Part shown: positions 5,983-13,147 of the stretch, piece by piece
Numbering within the stretch: the first letter of the stretch is position 1
Layout: the number at the start of each line of letters is the position of its first letter
Source: an uncultured Rickettsiales bacterium
Lineage (GTDB): Bacteria; Pseudomonadota; Alphaproteobacteria; Rs-D84
DNA: 16,888 nt
Assembly: GCA_900546225.1 (NCBI GenBank)
Contig: URBZ01000012.1
Coordinates: 1 to 16,888, forward strand
Direction: 5' to 3'
Position numbers and translations under genes: made by a program
The notes under the pieces: model-generated
What the model was told of the DNA's origin: nothing
What the model saw: the letters and a program-made list of their open reading frames with translations, nothing else
Databases searched by the model: none

Positions 5983-7243
5983 ATAATTGAATAAACATAT
6001 CCGGCTTTTCGGCCAAACGCGTCATTGCGTCATCAACGGTCTTGCGATATTCCAAGAATTTCTTCTTGTCCGCCGCGCCCAGATTACTGATTGCGGGCAA
6101 TTTTACAGTCATTGGATTTACATGTGCGCCATTTTTGATAATTTCATAGTGCAAATGTGGCCCCGTGGACAGACCCGTTGAACCGACATAGCCAATCGTT
6201 TGACCCTGACGCACGGTTGTGCCAACGCCGACACCCTTGGCAAATCTGGACATATGCGCATACAGCGTTTCATATGAACCATTGTGACGGATTTTTACGT
6301 AATTACCGTGCCCGCGGTTATATCCACGTGCAACAACGCGACCCGCGCCCGCGGCCGGAATTGGTGTGCCGGTTGATGCGCGGAAATCAACCCCCTTGTG
6401 TGCACGGGTATAGCCCAATACGGGGTGCTTGCGCCGGCCGGAAAAACTGCTGGTGATTTTAGCATTGTTGATGGGCGTGCGCTTTAATGATTTGATTGCG
6501 CCATTGCCATCTTCGTCATAGTAACCCGATGTCCCATCTGCCTTGCGAAAGCGGTACATTTTTACGTTACCACGCAGGGCCTCGAACTGGACGGCTAAAA
6601 CGCGACCATTATCGATTTTTTGCCCATTGGAAAAGTTTTCTTCATACAAGACCGAGAATTTCTGGCCCGCGCGTACGTCACGTTCAAAGTCCATTTCAAA
6701 CGCCAACAAATCGTACACATCGGCCAAGATACCCGCCGGTATTCCCGCGCGCATACCCGCCAAATAGAAACTGTCGCCATCGGTAATTTCGCCACGTTTG
6801 TACACAACGCGTGTATCGCGTTCAATGTCAACGGTCTTGGCCACCCATGCGCCATTATCGCCACATGTCAATTCAACCTGACGCCATGGGGACGGAATAA
6901 CGATGATTTTTGATACAGGTTCGCCTTGGGCGGTGCGAACAAATTCAATCTTGTCATTGCCGGCACGCAGTGTTGTAAACGCCGCATCCGATTTCAGTAC
7001 GCGCGCGATTGCATCAACATCATTGTGGGTCAGCCCTTGGTCAATCAATAATTTGGACAAAGTGTCGCCCGATGCAACAGCCACCACATCACGACATTCC
7101 GCCGTCCGCGCTTTTATAACCGGATGGCCACTGACATGGCTGATGATAACAACGATTACTGCCACAACAACCAGAATTGCAGCCACCGCCACAACCAGTT
7201 TTGACAGAGTATTTGGGTTCAGAATATCTTTTGCTTTTTTCAT
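5981..7243 (-). CDS. M23-family murein endopeptidase with N-terminal membrane anchor
   Basis: 420-residue zinc peptidase predicted to cut peptide cross-links in periplasmic peptidoglycan. A membrane anchor spans about 14-35. A LysM/OapA-like segment follows, SGDTLSKLLIDQGL (58-71). A long middle region (100-260) resembles that of MepM/YebA-type enzymes. The C-terminal M23 domain (about 263-380) keeps all zinc and catalytic residues: HKGVD (His282, Asp286), LYAHM (His330) and GPHLHYEI (His363, His365). A 40-residue helical tail follows. The ATG at 7243 is used because it opens the signal-anchor and a -10 box lies 7 nt upstream; an upstream TTG in frame would start beyond that promoter and inside prmC. 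Divergent from prmC, with which it shares a -10 box. Likely needed for cell growth or division. Confidence 0.9.
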   Translation of the reverse strand: MKKAKDILNPNTLSKLVVAVAAILVVVAVIVVIISHVSGHPVIKARTAECRDVVAVASGDTLSKLLIDQGLTHNDVDAIARVLKSDAAFTTLRAGNDKIEFVRTAQGEPVSKIIVIPSPWRQVELTCGDNGAWVAKTVDIERDTRVVYKRGEITDGDSFYLAGMRAGIPAGILADVYDLLAFEMDFERDVRAGQKFSVLYEENFSNGQKIDNGRVLAVQFEALRGNVKMYRFRKADGTSGYYDEDGNGAIKSLKRTPINNAKITSSFSGRRKHPVLGYTRAHKGVDFRASTGTPIPAAGAGRVVARGYNRGHGNYVKIRHNGSYETLYAHMSRFAKGVGVGTTVRQGQTIGYVGSTGLSTGPHLHYEIIKNGAHVNPMTVKLPAISNLGAADKKKFLEYRKTVDDAMTRLAEKPDMFIQL

Positions 7244-7258
7244 AAGCCCGATTATAAT
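7231..7258 (+). promoter_or_regulatory. prmC promoter, leaderless configuration
   Basis: TTGCTT (7231-7236), 16-bp spacer, TATAAT (7253-7258), then 6 nt to the prmC ATG at 7265. The -10 box is part of the palindrome ATTATAAT (7251-7258), which is also the -10 box of the opposite gene. No Shine-Dalgarno is present. Confidence 0.6.
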
Positions 7259-7279
7259 GGACTTATGAAAATAAATCAA
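7251..7279 (-). promoter_or_regulatory. M23 peptidase promoter, leaderless configuration
   Basis: Reverse strand: TTGATT (7274-7279), 17-bp spacer, TATAAT (7251-7256), then 7 nt to the ATG at 7243. Its -10 box overlaps the prmC -10 box on the other strand by four bases, so both promoters cannot be occupied at once. Confidence 0.6.
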
Positions 7280-8041
7280 GCATTCACAATCTTGCAAAAT
7301 GCCGGCGGTATTCGCGCAGCACGCATTATTACTGAAAATACTAAAAATTTATCGCGTTTGCGCGTGTGGCGTTATGCGCGTGCATTGCGTCGCGGTGTGC
7401 CAGTTGCTAAAATTATCGGGCAAAAATGGTTCTATGGCCTGAAATTCCATACAAATCGCCATACATTGGACCCGCGCCCAGATACCGAAACATTGGTCGC
7501 AGCGGTAATCGCCGATTGTGGGGCGAATGACGCGCCGAACATTTTGGATTTAGGTACGGGCACGGGCTGCATTATTGGCGCATTGGTAAAAAATATTCAT
7601 GGTGCACGTGGTGTTGCGATTGATGCATCATACGGTGCTGTGCGTGTTGCACGCGGCAATATGTACTCGTTGGGATTGCGCGACCGCGTGGTGGTGGTGC
7701 GTCGTAACTTTGACAGCCCACGTGCTGCGTCGGCAAATACATTTGATATAATTGTTTCAAACCCACCGTATATCGCGGTGGGTGATGCGCGTGTTGATGC
7801 GGGCGCAATGCATGATCCGCATATGGCACTGTACGCAAAAAATAATGGGTTGGCGGCGTATGATTCGATTGCACAAAATGCCAAAATTTGGTTGCGTCGT
7901 GGCGGTAAAATATACTTGGAAATTGGTGCAGGCCAGGGCGTTGCCGTCCGTGATATATTTGCCCGCGCCGGTTGGGATTTTGTTCGCGCGGAATGCGATT
8001 TGGCGGGAACAGAACGCGTATTAGTTTTTACAATCGGGTAA
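7265..8041 (+). CDS. prmC: peptide chain release factor N5-glutamine methyltransferase
   Basis: Cytosolic SAM-dependent enzyme that methylates the Gln of the GGQ motif in RF1 and RF2, improving translation termination. The 258-residue protein has an N-terminal helical domain with LRRGVPVAKIIGQKWFYGL, then RPDTETLV (71-78). The SAM site is DLGTGTGC (95-102), and the Gln-binding NPPY motif is at 166-169. All are diagnostic of PrmC/HemK. It is slightly short compared with E. coli (277). ATG 7265 lies 6 nt after a TATAAT box, so translation probably starts on a leaderless mRNA. The 3' end faces the MBL-hydrolase gene with only 3 bp between the stop codons and no terminator. Confidence 0.93.
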   Translation: MKINQAFTILQNAGGIRAARIITENTKNLSRLRVWRYARALRRGVPVAKIIGQKWFYGLKFHTNRHTLDPRPDTETLVAAVIADCGANDAPNILDLGTGTGCIIGALVKNIHGARGVAIDASYGAVRVARGNMYSLGLRDRVVVVRRNFDSPRAASANTFDIIVSNPPYIAVGDARVDAGAMHDPHMALYAKNNGLAAYDSIAQNAKIWLRRGGKIYLEIGAGQGVAVRDIFARAGWDFVRAECDLAGTERVLVFTIG

Positions 8042-8044
8042 ATT

Positions 8045-8740
8045 TTATTTGCAACCGCAATCCCCATCACAGTGGTGACAGCAACAATGATGCCCGCATT
8101 CACCAAAGTAAGGATTAGATTTTTTCAAGATTTCAATCGTTGAATCAATTCCGTGCCCATGCACAACATACGTTTCATCGGGCAGGTTCATGTTTTTAAT
8201 TTTCTCAATCGTGTCGCGCAGTGCGCATTCATCGCCCGTTGGAAAATCACAGCGTCCGCACCCATCGCGGAACAACGTATCCCCCGCCAGAAAAACACCA
8301 AAGTCCGGAAAATAAAACACCATACCACCGGCGGAATGCCCCGGGGCGGATGTCGCAATCATTTTGACGCCGTCCAGAATTTCATACGTGCCGTCGACTA
8401 AATCCATCGGCCGCTTGAAATCATCGGGAATTTGCGGCATATCAAAGAATTTCAGCAGCATATTGCCCCACGTAATCAGCCCCAAATCACGGTGATTCAT
8501 ATACCACGGAATATCATAATGCGCCGCCAAATCAGGCGCGGCGGAAATATGGTCACTGTGCCCGTGCGTTGCATAAATTGCGCGCAACTTTAACCCACGC
8601 CCGTCCAGCAATTTTACCCAATCGTCCGCACGTCCCCATGCATCAAAAATCACGGCGTCCGTGCCATGTGCCACCAGCACAGAATTTGTGTTTTCTGGTG
8701 GCATGTGAATGATTTCAAAACGTACTTCGTTATTTTGCAT
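8045..8740 (-). CDS. MBL-fold metallohydrolase (glyoxalase II-like) with Cys/His-rich tail
   Basis: 231-residue metallo-beta-lactamase-fold hydrolase of the YcbL/glyoxalase II type. Metal ligands are visible: THGHSDH (His59, His61, Asp63, His64), GHSAGG (His135), GDTLF (Asp154) and VVHGHG (His196). The substrate is probably a thioester or similar, but this is inference. The last 18 residues, ECGHHCCCHHCDGDCGCK, contain seven Cys and four His and are not part of the fold; they look like an appended metal- or redox-binding tail. The ATG at 8740 overlaps the last 11 nt of ftsH, giving translational coupling. Longer in-frame starts inside ftsH would only add FtsH-tail-derived sequence (KRPRKRP). 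Last gene of tilS-ftsH-MBL. Confidence 0.88.
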   Translation of the reverse strand: MQNNEVRFEIIHMPPENTNSVLVAHGTDAVIFDAWGRADDWVKLLDGRGLKLRAIYATHGHSDHISAAPDLAAHYDIPWYMNHRDLGLITWGNMLLKFFDMPQIPDDFKRPMDLVDGTYEILDGVKMIATSAPGHSAGGMVFYFPDFGVFLAGDTLFRDGCGRCDFPTGDECALRDTIEKIKNMNLPDETYVVHGHGIDSTIEILKKSNPYFGECGHHCCCHHCDGDCGCK

Positions 8741-10631
8741 TCTTTTTCGCACGTGGTTTAGCGGCCTTTTTCGCGGTCTCTTTTCTGCCATAGACGATTT
8801 CGCGGATTTCGTCGCCCGTCAATGTTTCGCGTGTCAACAGTTCATTTGCCAAACGTTCGACAACCTTTTTGTTTTTGATCAGCAATTTGGTCGCGTCCGC
8901 ATGCGCCGTGTCCAACCATGCCTTGATTTCATTGTCGACCAGTTCGGCTGTCTTTTCAGACGCGCTTTCCAGCGCACTGCTGCGGCCAAAGTTTGTAATC
9001 TGGTTTATTGCCGCCAAACCAACGCGTGGTGACAGCCCCGCCGTCGTGATGGAATATCGCGCCAGACGCGTCGCCATGGCGATATCGCTTTCCGCGCCGG
9101 TGGTGATTTTGTCCGCGCCAAAGAATACTTCTTCGGCACTGCGTCCCGCCAATGCGATGGACAGGTTTGCCCGCACCTCTGCAATCGTCATGGACACCTT
9201 GTCATCAATCGGCAGGTGCTGAACCATACCCAGCGCGCGTCCACGTGGAACGATTGTCGCCTTGTGAATAGGGTCGGTAATGTCAGAATACATCTGGCTG
9301 ACGAATGCATGACCGGCCTCGTGATATGCGGTCAGTTTAATGTCTTCGGGACGCATCTTGCGCGTTTTGCGTGGGCCCATCAGGATTTTATCGCGTGCCT
9401 CTTCGATGTCGGCGTGTGCAATCGCCGTGCGACCATTGCGCACCGCGTGCAGGGCGGCCTCGTTCAACAGGTTCTCCAAATCCGCACCCGAAAAACCGGT
9501 TGTGCCACGGGCGACATCTTGGATATTCACGTCGTCGCCAACCTTTATCTTTTTTGCATACAAATCCAATATCGCGCGACGACCCGCCAAATCAGGCAAT
9601 TCAATATATACCTGACGGTCAAAACGCCCCGGACGCAGCAATGCCGAATCCAGCATGTCGGGACGATTTGTCGCACCAATCACAATAATGCCGGTGTCAT
9701 TGGCAAATCCGTCCATTTCAATCAGTAATTGGTTCAGCGTCTGTTCGCGGTCTTGGTCATTGTATGAACCAGTGCTGCGGCGTTGACCGATTGCATCGAT
9801 TTCATCAATAAACAAGATGCACGGTGCATTACGTTTTGCCATTTCAAAGATTTCTTTGATTTTCGCCACGCCCAGCCCGACGATAATACCGGAAAAATCG
9901 CTGCCCGATGCGGCAAAGAACGGAACATTTGCCTCGCCCGCGATGGCGCGCGCCAACAACGTTTTACCCGTCCCAGGTTCACCCGACAGCAACACCCCAC
10001 GTGGCACACGTGCACCAACGGCGGTGAATTTTTCTTTGTTTTTCAAGAAATCTACAACCTCCATCAATTCTTGCTTTTCAGAATCGATACCCGCCACATC
10101 GGCAAAGGTTGTCTTGGGCTTGCCCGTGGTGATTTTGGTCGGGTTCTGTTGTGCCAGCCCGCGCGTAATACCGCCCGCACCACCGCGCATACCGCGGAAC
10201 AGCCACCACAAGAACAGCAAACTGATTATAATCGGAAACCATGTCCCCAGATATTCCATCGTCCCCTTGGACGCATCAATGGAAATAGATGTCCCATTCG
10301 CGGCCAGTTTCGACAGCAGTTCTGGGTCATAGGTAATGGTCGCGGTGTATTTCGTGCCGTCTTTCATTGTGCCGGTGGCGTCCGTGCCGTGAATGGTCAT
10401 GGTCTGAATGTCTTTGCCACGACGCAGCACGTCCGAGAATGACAGTTCAACCGGTTTTGTTTGTGTCGTATTTATGCCATTTGGCAGCATTGCCGATGTC
10501 GGCACAGTGCCCGCGCCCATAAAACCGCGCACGCCCATCGCAATGAACAACAGGGCGAAAATAATCGCGAATATAGATGCGCCATCACGGCGTGATTTAC
10601 TGAAATTACGTTTATTTTGTTGTTTTTCCAT
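8730..10631 (-). CDS. ftsH: ATP-dependent zinc metalloprotease FtsH
   Basis: Membrane-bound AAA+ protease that degrades misfolded membrane proteins and short-lived regulators. The 633-residue protein has membrane helices at about 19-38 and 129-146, enclosing a periplasmic domain. The AAA module has Walker A GEPGTGKT (217-224), Walker B ILFIDEIDAIG (272-282) and an arginine-finger region LLRPGRFDR (331-339). The protease domain has HEAGH (437-441) and a third zinc ligand Asp516 (TTGAESDI). The pore loop, normally MFVG, reads IIVG (249-252): the substrate-gripping Phe is Ile250. The C-terminus is a basic KKAAKPRAKKNAK tail. The ATG at 10631 has AGGA 6 nt upstream; an earlier in-frame GTG (10658) lacks this. 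The start lies 20 nt inside tilS, a conserved gene order. Confidence 0.95.
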   Translation of the reverse strand: MEKQQNKRNFSKSRRDGASIFAIIFALLFIAMGVRGFMGAGTVPTSAMLPNGINTTQTKPVELSFSDVLRRGKDIQTMTIHGTDATGTMKDGTKYTATITYDPELLSKLAANGTSISIDASKGTMEYLGTWFPIIISLLFLWWLFRGMRGGAGGITRGLAQQNPTKITTGKPKTTFADVAGIDSEKQELMEVVDFLKNKEKFTAVGARVPRGVLLSGEPGTGKTLLARAIAGEANVPFFAASGSDFSGIIVGLGVAKIKEIFEMAKRNAPCILFIDEIDAIGQRRSTGSYNDQDREQTLNQLLIEMDGFANDTGIIVIGATNRPDMLDSALLRPGRFDRQVYIELPDLAGRRAILDLYAKKIKVGDDVNIQDVARGTTGFSGADLENLLNEAALHAVRNGRTAIAHADIEEARDKILMGPRKTRKMRPEDIKLTAYHEAGHAFVSQMYSDITDPIHKATIVPRGRALGMVQHLPIDDKVSMTIAEVRANLSIALAGRSAEEVFFGADKITTGAESDIAMATRLARYSITTAGLSPRVGLAAINQITNFGRSSALESASEKTAELVDNEIKAWLDTAHADATKLLIKNKKVVERLANELLTRETLTGDEIREIVYGRKETAKKAAKPRAKKNAK

Positions 10632-11583
10632 GTCTTGTCCTAAAACTTGTTTTTGCACCTTCGGGAACGATTAAAATCCGATTGCCCAAACGCCGTACGG
10701 TACAGTGTCCCAGCGTAAATTTGCAATCGCCACCCAAATTACTTAGTGCGCGACGCAATGAATTCAAGCGCGGCTGATAATTGTCCTCCCCAATTTGTTG
10801 AATCAGTGTCCCGATAAACTTTAATCTAATATTGTCGTCTTGGTCAAACAGAAAAGAATCAAGAAACACCGCGCGGCGTCCATTTTTTACCATTGCGACC
10901 AAATCCGCGACGTTTGTTTCAATCGCATCGCGCACACGATTCAGATTATTGATGGCCAGCAAAATACGTTCGTCCGAAATGCCCAGTGCGTCCGCCATCA
11001 GGTGTCGATTCTGGCGAATACGTACGCGGGTGTATTTGGCGTCGCTGTTCATTGCGTCGGTGCAATATTTAATGCCGTTGTCGTCGCAGTATTGCTTTAA
11101 TTCACGCCGCCATACATTTAATAACGGACGCACAATTTTAACCCCATCGCGCGTGGTTACGGGCCGCATCGCCGCCAGACCGGACAGACCACTGCCACGC
11201 CCCAGATTCATCAAGAATGTTTCAATTTGATCATCGGCCTGATGCGCAACCAGTAACGCGTCCACATTGTTTTCACGACAAAAATCCGTCATCATTTTGT
11301 ATCGGGCACCTCTGGCGGCGGCCTCCAGCCCCGTTGTGGGTTTTTCCCCCGTCCATTCAAACACGTGGCATTCAACCCCGCGTGCGGCGCACAGGTCTTG
11401 GACATATTGGGCCTCGGCCCCCGCCACATCGCGCAGGCCGTGATTGACATGCAGCGCGATAGGGTGCAATCCCATATCTGCCAGCCAGCACAGCAAACAC
11501 ACAGAATCCACGCCACCACTGACCGCCACCGCCAATTTTTGGCCCGAAAATTCATTCATAAATTTAATAAATTTCTGGTTCAT
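10612..11583 (-). CDS. tilS: tRNA(Ile)-lysidine synthase
   Basis: ATP-dependent enzyme that converts C34 of the CAU-anticodon tRNA-Ile to lysidine so that it reads AUA; normally essential. The 323-residue protein has the PP-loop SGGVDS (22-27), HVNHGLR (45-51), VAHQADDQIETFLMNLGRG (112-130) and an N-terminal alpha-hydrolase-type nucleotide domain. The C-terminal region is shorter than in E. coli (432 residues), as in other short TilS forms. ATG 11583 opens the conserved domain but has no Shine-Dalgarno; a TAAAAT box 9 nt upstream suggests a leader of only a few nucleotides. A second ATG nine codons in also lacks a ribosome-binding site. First gene of tilS-ftsH-MBL; divergent from the LOG gene. 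Confidence 0.93.
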   Translation of the reverse strand: MNQKFIKFMNEFSGQKLAVAVSGGVDSVCLLCWLADMGLHPIALHVNHGLRDVAGAEAQYVQDLCAARGVECHVFEWTGEKPTTGLEAAARGARYKMMTDFCRENNVDALLVAHQADDQIETFLMNLGRGSGLSGLAAMRPVTTRDGVKIVRPLLNVWRRELKQYCDDNGIKYCTDAMNSDAKYTRVRIRQNRHLMADALGISDERILLAINNLNRVRDAIETNVADLVAMVKNGRRAVFLDSFLFDQDDNIRLKFIGTLIQQIGEDNYQPRLNSLRRALSNLGGDCKFTLGHCTVRRLGNRILIVPEGAKTSFRTRHGKTTK

Positions 11584-11607
11584 TATGGGGACATTTTATG
11601 CTATAAT
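11579..11607 (+). promoter_or_regulatory. LOG-gene promoter with extended -10
   Basis: TATAAT (11602-11607) preceded by TG at 11599-11600 is an extended -10 element; a weak -35, TTCATT (11579-11584), lies 17 bp upstream. The leader of about 20 nt carries AAAGGGA (11618-11624) before the ATG at 11634. Confidence 0.5.
11593..11598 (-). promoter_or_regulatory. putative -10 box of the tilS operon
   Basis: Reverse strand TAAAAT lies 9 nt before the tilS ATG. A matching -35 box at 16-18 bp is weak. If used, the mRNA would have a leader of about 2-3 nt. It sits next to the -10 box of the divergent LOG gene. Confidence 0.3.
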
Positions 11608-11633
11608 TCGCAAAAATAAAGGGAAAAAGAAAC

Positions 11634-12191
11634 ATGAAACATGAATTGAAATCTATCGCGGTTTATTGCGGACATGAATTTGGCACGGAAACGGCATTTG
11701 CGCGCGACGCAGCACTGGTTGGCGAAATGTTGGGTCGCAATGGTATTCGTATGGTATTTGGTGGTGGCGATGTCGGTCTGATGGGCGCGGTTGCAAATGG
11801 TGCACTGGACGCCGGGGGCGAGGTTGTGGGCGTTTCCACGCATAACGTTGTTGCAAAACAAGAACCCGTGCACGCGGGCGTTCATGTTCAGGTGGTTGAT
11901 GGTGTCAACGAACGCAAACAGCGCATGTACGAACTGTCTGACGCATTTATCATTCTGCCGGGGGGAATTGGCACATTAAATGAATTGACCGACATTATGA
12001 CGATGCAACAAATCGGCGAAACGAAAAAGCCGTTGTTCTTTTTGAATACGGACAATTTCTGGGCCCCATTTGCGCGCCTGTTTGTCCATATGCAGAATTG
12101 CGGGTTTATTGAAAACATTCACGATTACGATATTCGTATCGCCAGTACACCTGCGGATTTGGAATCAGAAATTAAAAATTATCAGAATTGA
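11634..12191 (+). CDS. LOG-family (TIGR00730-type) nucleoside 5'-monophosphate phosphoribohydrolase-like protein
   Basis: 185-residue Rossmann-fold protein of the LOG/'lysine decarboxylase-like' family; the latter name is historical. Family members release a base from nucleoside 5'-monophosphates, including cytokinin ribotides in plants. The signatures are FGGGDVGLMGAVANGAL (42-58), ERKQRMYELSDAFIILPGG (93-111) and the PGGxGTxxE motif PGGIGTLNE (109-117, catalytic Glu117). Length is usual. The bacterial substrate is not known, and cytokinin production should not be assumed. The ribosome-binding site AAAGGGA is 9 nt upstream. Its 3' end overlaps the convergent DUF167 gene by 10 bp, with no terminator between. 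Confidence 0.9.
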   Translation: MKHELKSIAVYCGHEFGTETAFARDAALVGEMLGRNGIRMVFGGGDVGLMGAVANGALDAGGEVVGVSTHNVVAKQEPVHAGVHVQVVDGVNERKQRMYELSDAFIILPGGIGTLNELTDIMTMQQIGETKKPLFFLNTDNFWAPFARLFVHMQNCGFIENIHDYDIRIASTPADLESEIKNYQN

Positions 12192-12412
12192 ATTACCTTG
12201 TCGCGGGCGGACACACCGCGAACAATCTGAATGCTGGATTTGGGCACGTCAAAGTGCGCAGCCAGCATTTTTATTACCGCCGCATTTGCCGCGCCATCGG
12301 CGGGCGCGGCGGTTGTGTGCACGCGCAACGCGCCATCGGGTGCAACCTCTACCCGATTTTGACGCGCGCGCGGAATCACGCGAACATTAAAAGTCCGTTT
12401 TGAATCGTTCAT
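12182..12412 (-). CDS. DUF167/YggU family protein
   Basis: 76-residue protein of the widespread DUF167 (YggU) family, whose function is not established. It matches along its length: RVIPRARQNRV (11-21), LRVHTTAAPADGAANAAVI (29-47), VPKSSIQIVRG (56-66), then SARDKVIQF at the end. The ATG at 12412 lies 26 nt inside the HIT gene, so translation is probably coupled; a GTG one codon upstream is an equally possible start. It is cotranscribed with the HIT gene and overlaps the 3' end of the LOG gene on the other strand. A role in nucleotide metabolism would be inference from its neighbours only. Confidence 0.88.
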   Translation of the reverse strand: MNDSKRTFNVRVIPRARQNRVEVAPDGALRVHTTAAPADGAANAAVIKMLAAHFDVPKSSIQIVRGVSARDKVIQF

Positions 12413-12734
12413 CACTCATAATATGCAAATGAAAATGGAATACAGATTGACCCGCGCCTGCGCCAGTATTGGCGACCACGCGGAAATTCCCATTCAGCCC
12501 CAGCGTATCAACGGTTGCGCGCACCGCGTCCCAGAATCCGCGCTGTAATTCGGCCGGCGCATTTGCGGTAAAATCGTAAATGTCGGTATACTGCCCCCGT
12601 GGAATGACCAGAACGTGCGTTTTGGCGCGTGGGCTGACGTCACAGAACGCCAACGCGTATTCGTTGTTGTACACCTGTTTGCATGGGATTTGCCCGCCCA
12701 AGATTTTCGCAAAAACATTGTCAGAATTATACAT
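12387..12734 (-). CDS. HIT-family (HINT-like) nucleotide hydrolase
   Basis: 115-residue histidine-triad protein, probably a purine nucleoside phosphoramidase of the HINT branch. It opens with VFAKILGGQIPCK (7-19), typical of bacterial HINT proteins, has a middle strand KTHVLVIPRGQYT (38-50) and carries the triad HFHLHIM (100-106; middle His102 is the nucleophile). The C-terminus is short after the triad. ATG 12734 is preceded by AGGGGG with good spacing. First gene of a HIT-DUF167 pair; divergent from groES. Confidence 0.92.
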   Translation of the reverse strand: MYNSDNVFAKILGGQIPCKQVYNNEYALAFCDVSPRAKTHVLVIPRGQYTDIYDFTANAPAELQRGFWDAVRATVDTLGLNGNFRVVANTGAGAGQSVFHFHLHIMSDERFKTDF

Positions 12735-12764
12735 ATTTTCCCCCTGAATTTATTCCACCAGCAT

Positions 12765-12770
12765 ATTATA
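12765..12770 (-). promoter_or_regulatory. putative -10 box of the HIT gene
   Basis: Reverse-strand TATAAT 30 nt before the HIT start codon. No convincing -35 box is present at 16-18 bp; a TTGATT lies too close (12 bp). Confidence 0.35.
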
Positions 12771-12791
12771 CGATAATTGCAAAATCAAGTA

Positions 12792-12821
12792 TTGAAATCG
12801 CGCCCGAACGCATTATATATA
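12792..12821 (+). promoter_or_regulatory. groES-groL promoter
   Basis: TTGAAA (12792-12797) followed at 16 or 18 bp by TATATA (12814-12819 or 12816-12821). The stretch CGCATTATA before the -10 recalls a heat-shock sigma-32 element but the match is partial. No CIRCE (HrcA) inverted repeat is present. Heat regulation is therefore uncertain. Confidence 0.45.
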
Positions 12822-12844
12822 CGTGGAACAAGGAGAATTTAACA

Positions 12845-13132
12845 ATGATGAAACCTTTACACAATTATGTTTTGCTGACGCGGTTGAATGAAGAAGCCAA
12901 GACCGCCGGCGGAATAATCATTCCTGATAATGCCAAAGAAAAACCATCACGCGGTCGTGTTGTCGCGGTGGGCGATGGCGTATACGAACACGGCGCGCGC
13001 GTGCCTATGACCGTGAAAGTTGGCGATACCGTCTTGTTCGCGAAATGGGCATCGTCCGCGAACGAGGTTAAAATTGACGGCACAGATTATGTTTTAATCA
13101 AAGAATCTGACATTTTGGGAATTTTGGAATAA
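12845..13132 (+). CDS. groES: co-chaperonin GroES
   Basis: 95-residue lid subunit of the GroEL chaperonin, forming a heptameric cap. Family features are PLHNYVLL (4-11), the mobile loop KTAGGIIIPDNAKEKP with the GroEL-binding III tripeptide, GRVVAVGDG and the C-terminal KESDILGILE. Length is normal. Two adjacent ATGs (12845 and 12848) are possible; AAGGAG at 12830-12835 suits the first. groL follows 15 bp downstream in the same operon. Confidence 0.96.
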   Translation: MMKPLHNYVLLTRLNEEAKTAGGIIIPDNAKEKPSRGRVVAVGDGVYEHGARVPMTVKVGDTVLFAKWASSANEVKIDGTDYVLIKESDILGILE

Positions 13133-13147
13133 TCAAAGGACGAAAAT

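Noticed and set aside
8709..9728. Open frames on the + strand across ftsH
   Set aside because: They are antisense to highly conserved FtsH motifs, lack promoters and ribosome-binding sites, and give no recognisable proteins.
10632..10658. Longer ftsH from a GTG at 10658
   Set aside because: No ribosome-binding site, whereas AGGA precedes the ATG at 10631; FtsH N-termini normally begin close to the first membrane helix.
11634..12191. Lysine decarboxylase or proven cytokinin-activating enzyme
   Set aside because: The PGGxGTxxE motif marks the LOG family, which is not a decarboxylase, and the bacterial substrate cannot be read from sequence.
12735..12844. CIRCE/HrcA operator upstream of groES
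   Set aside because: No TTAGCACTC-like inverted repeat found in the interval.
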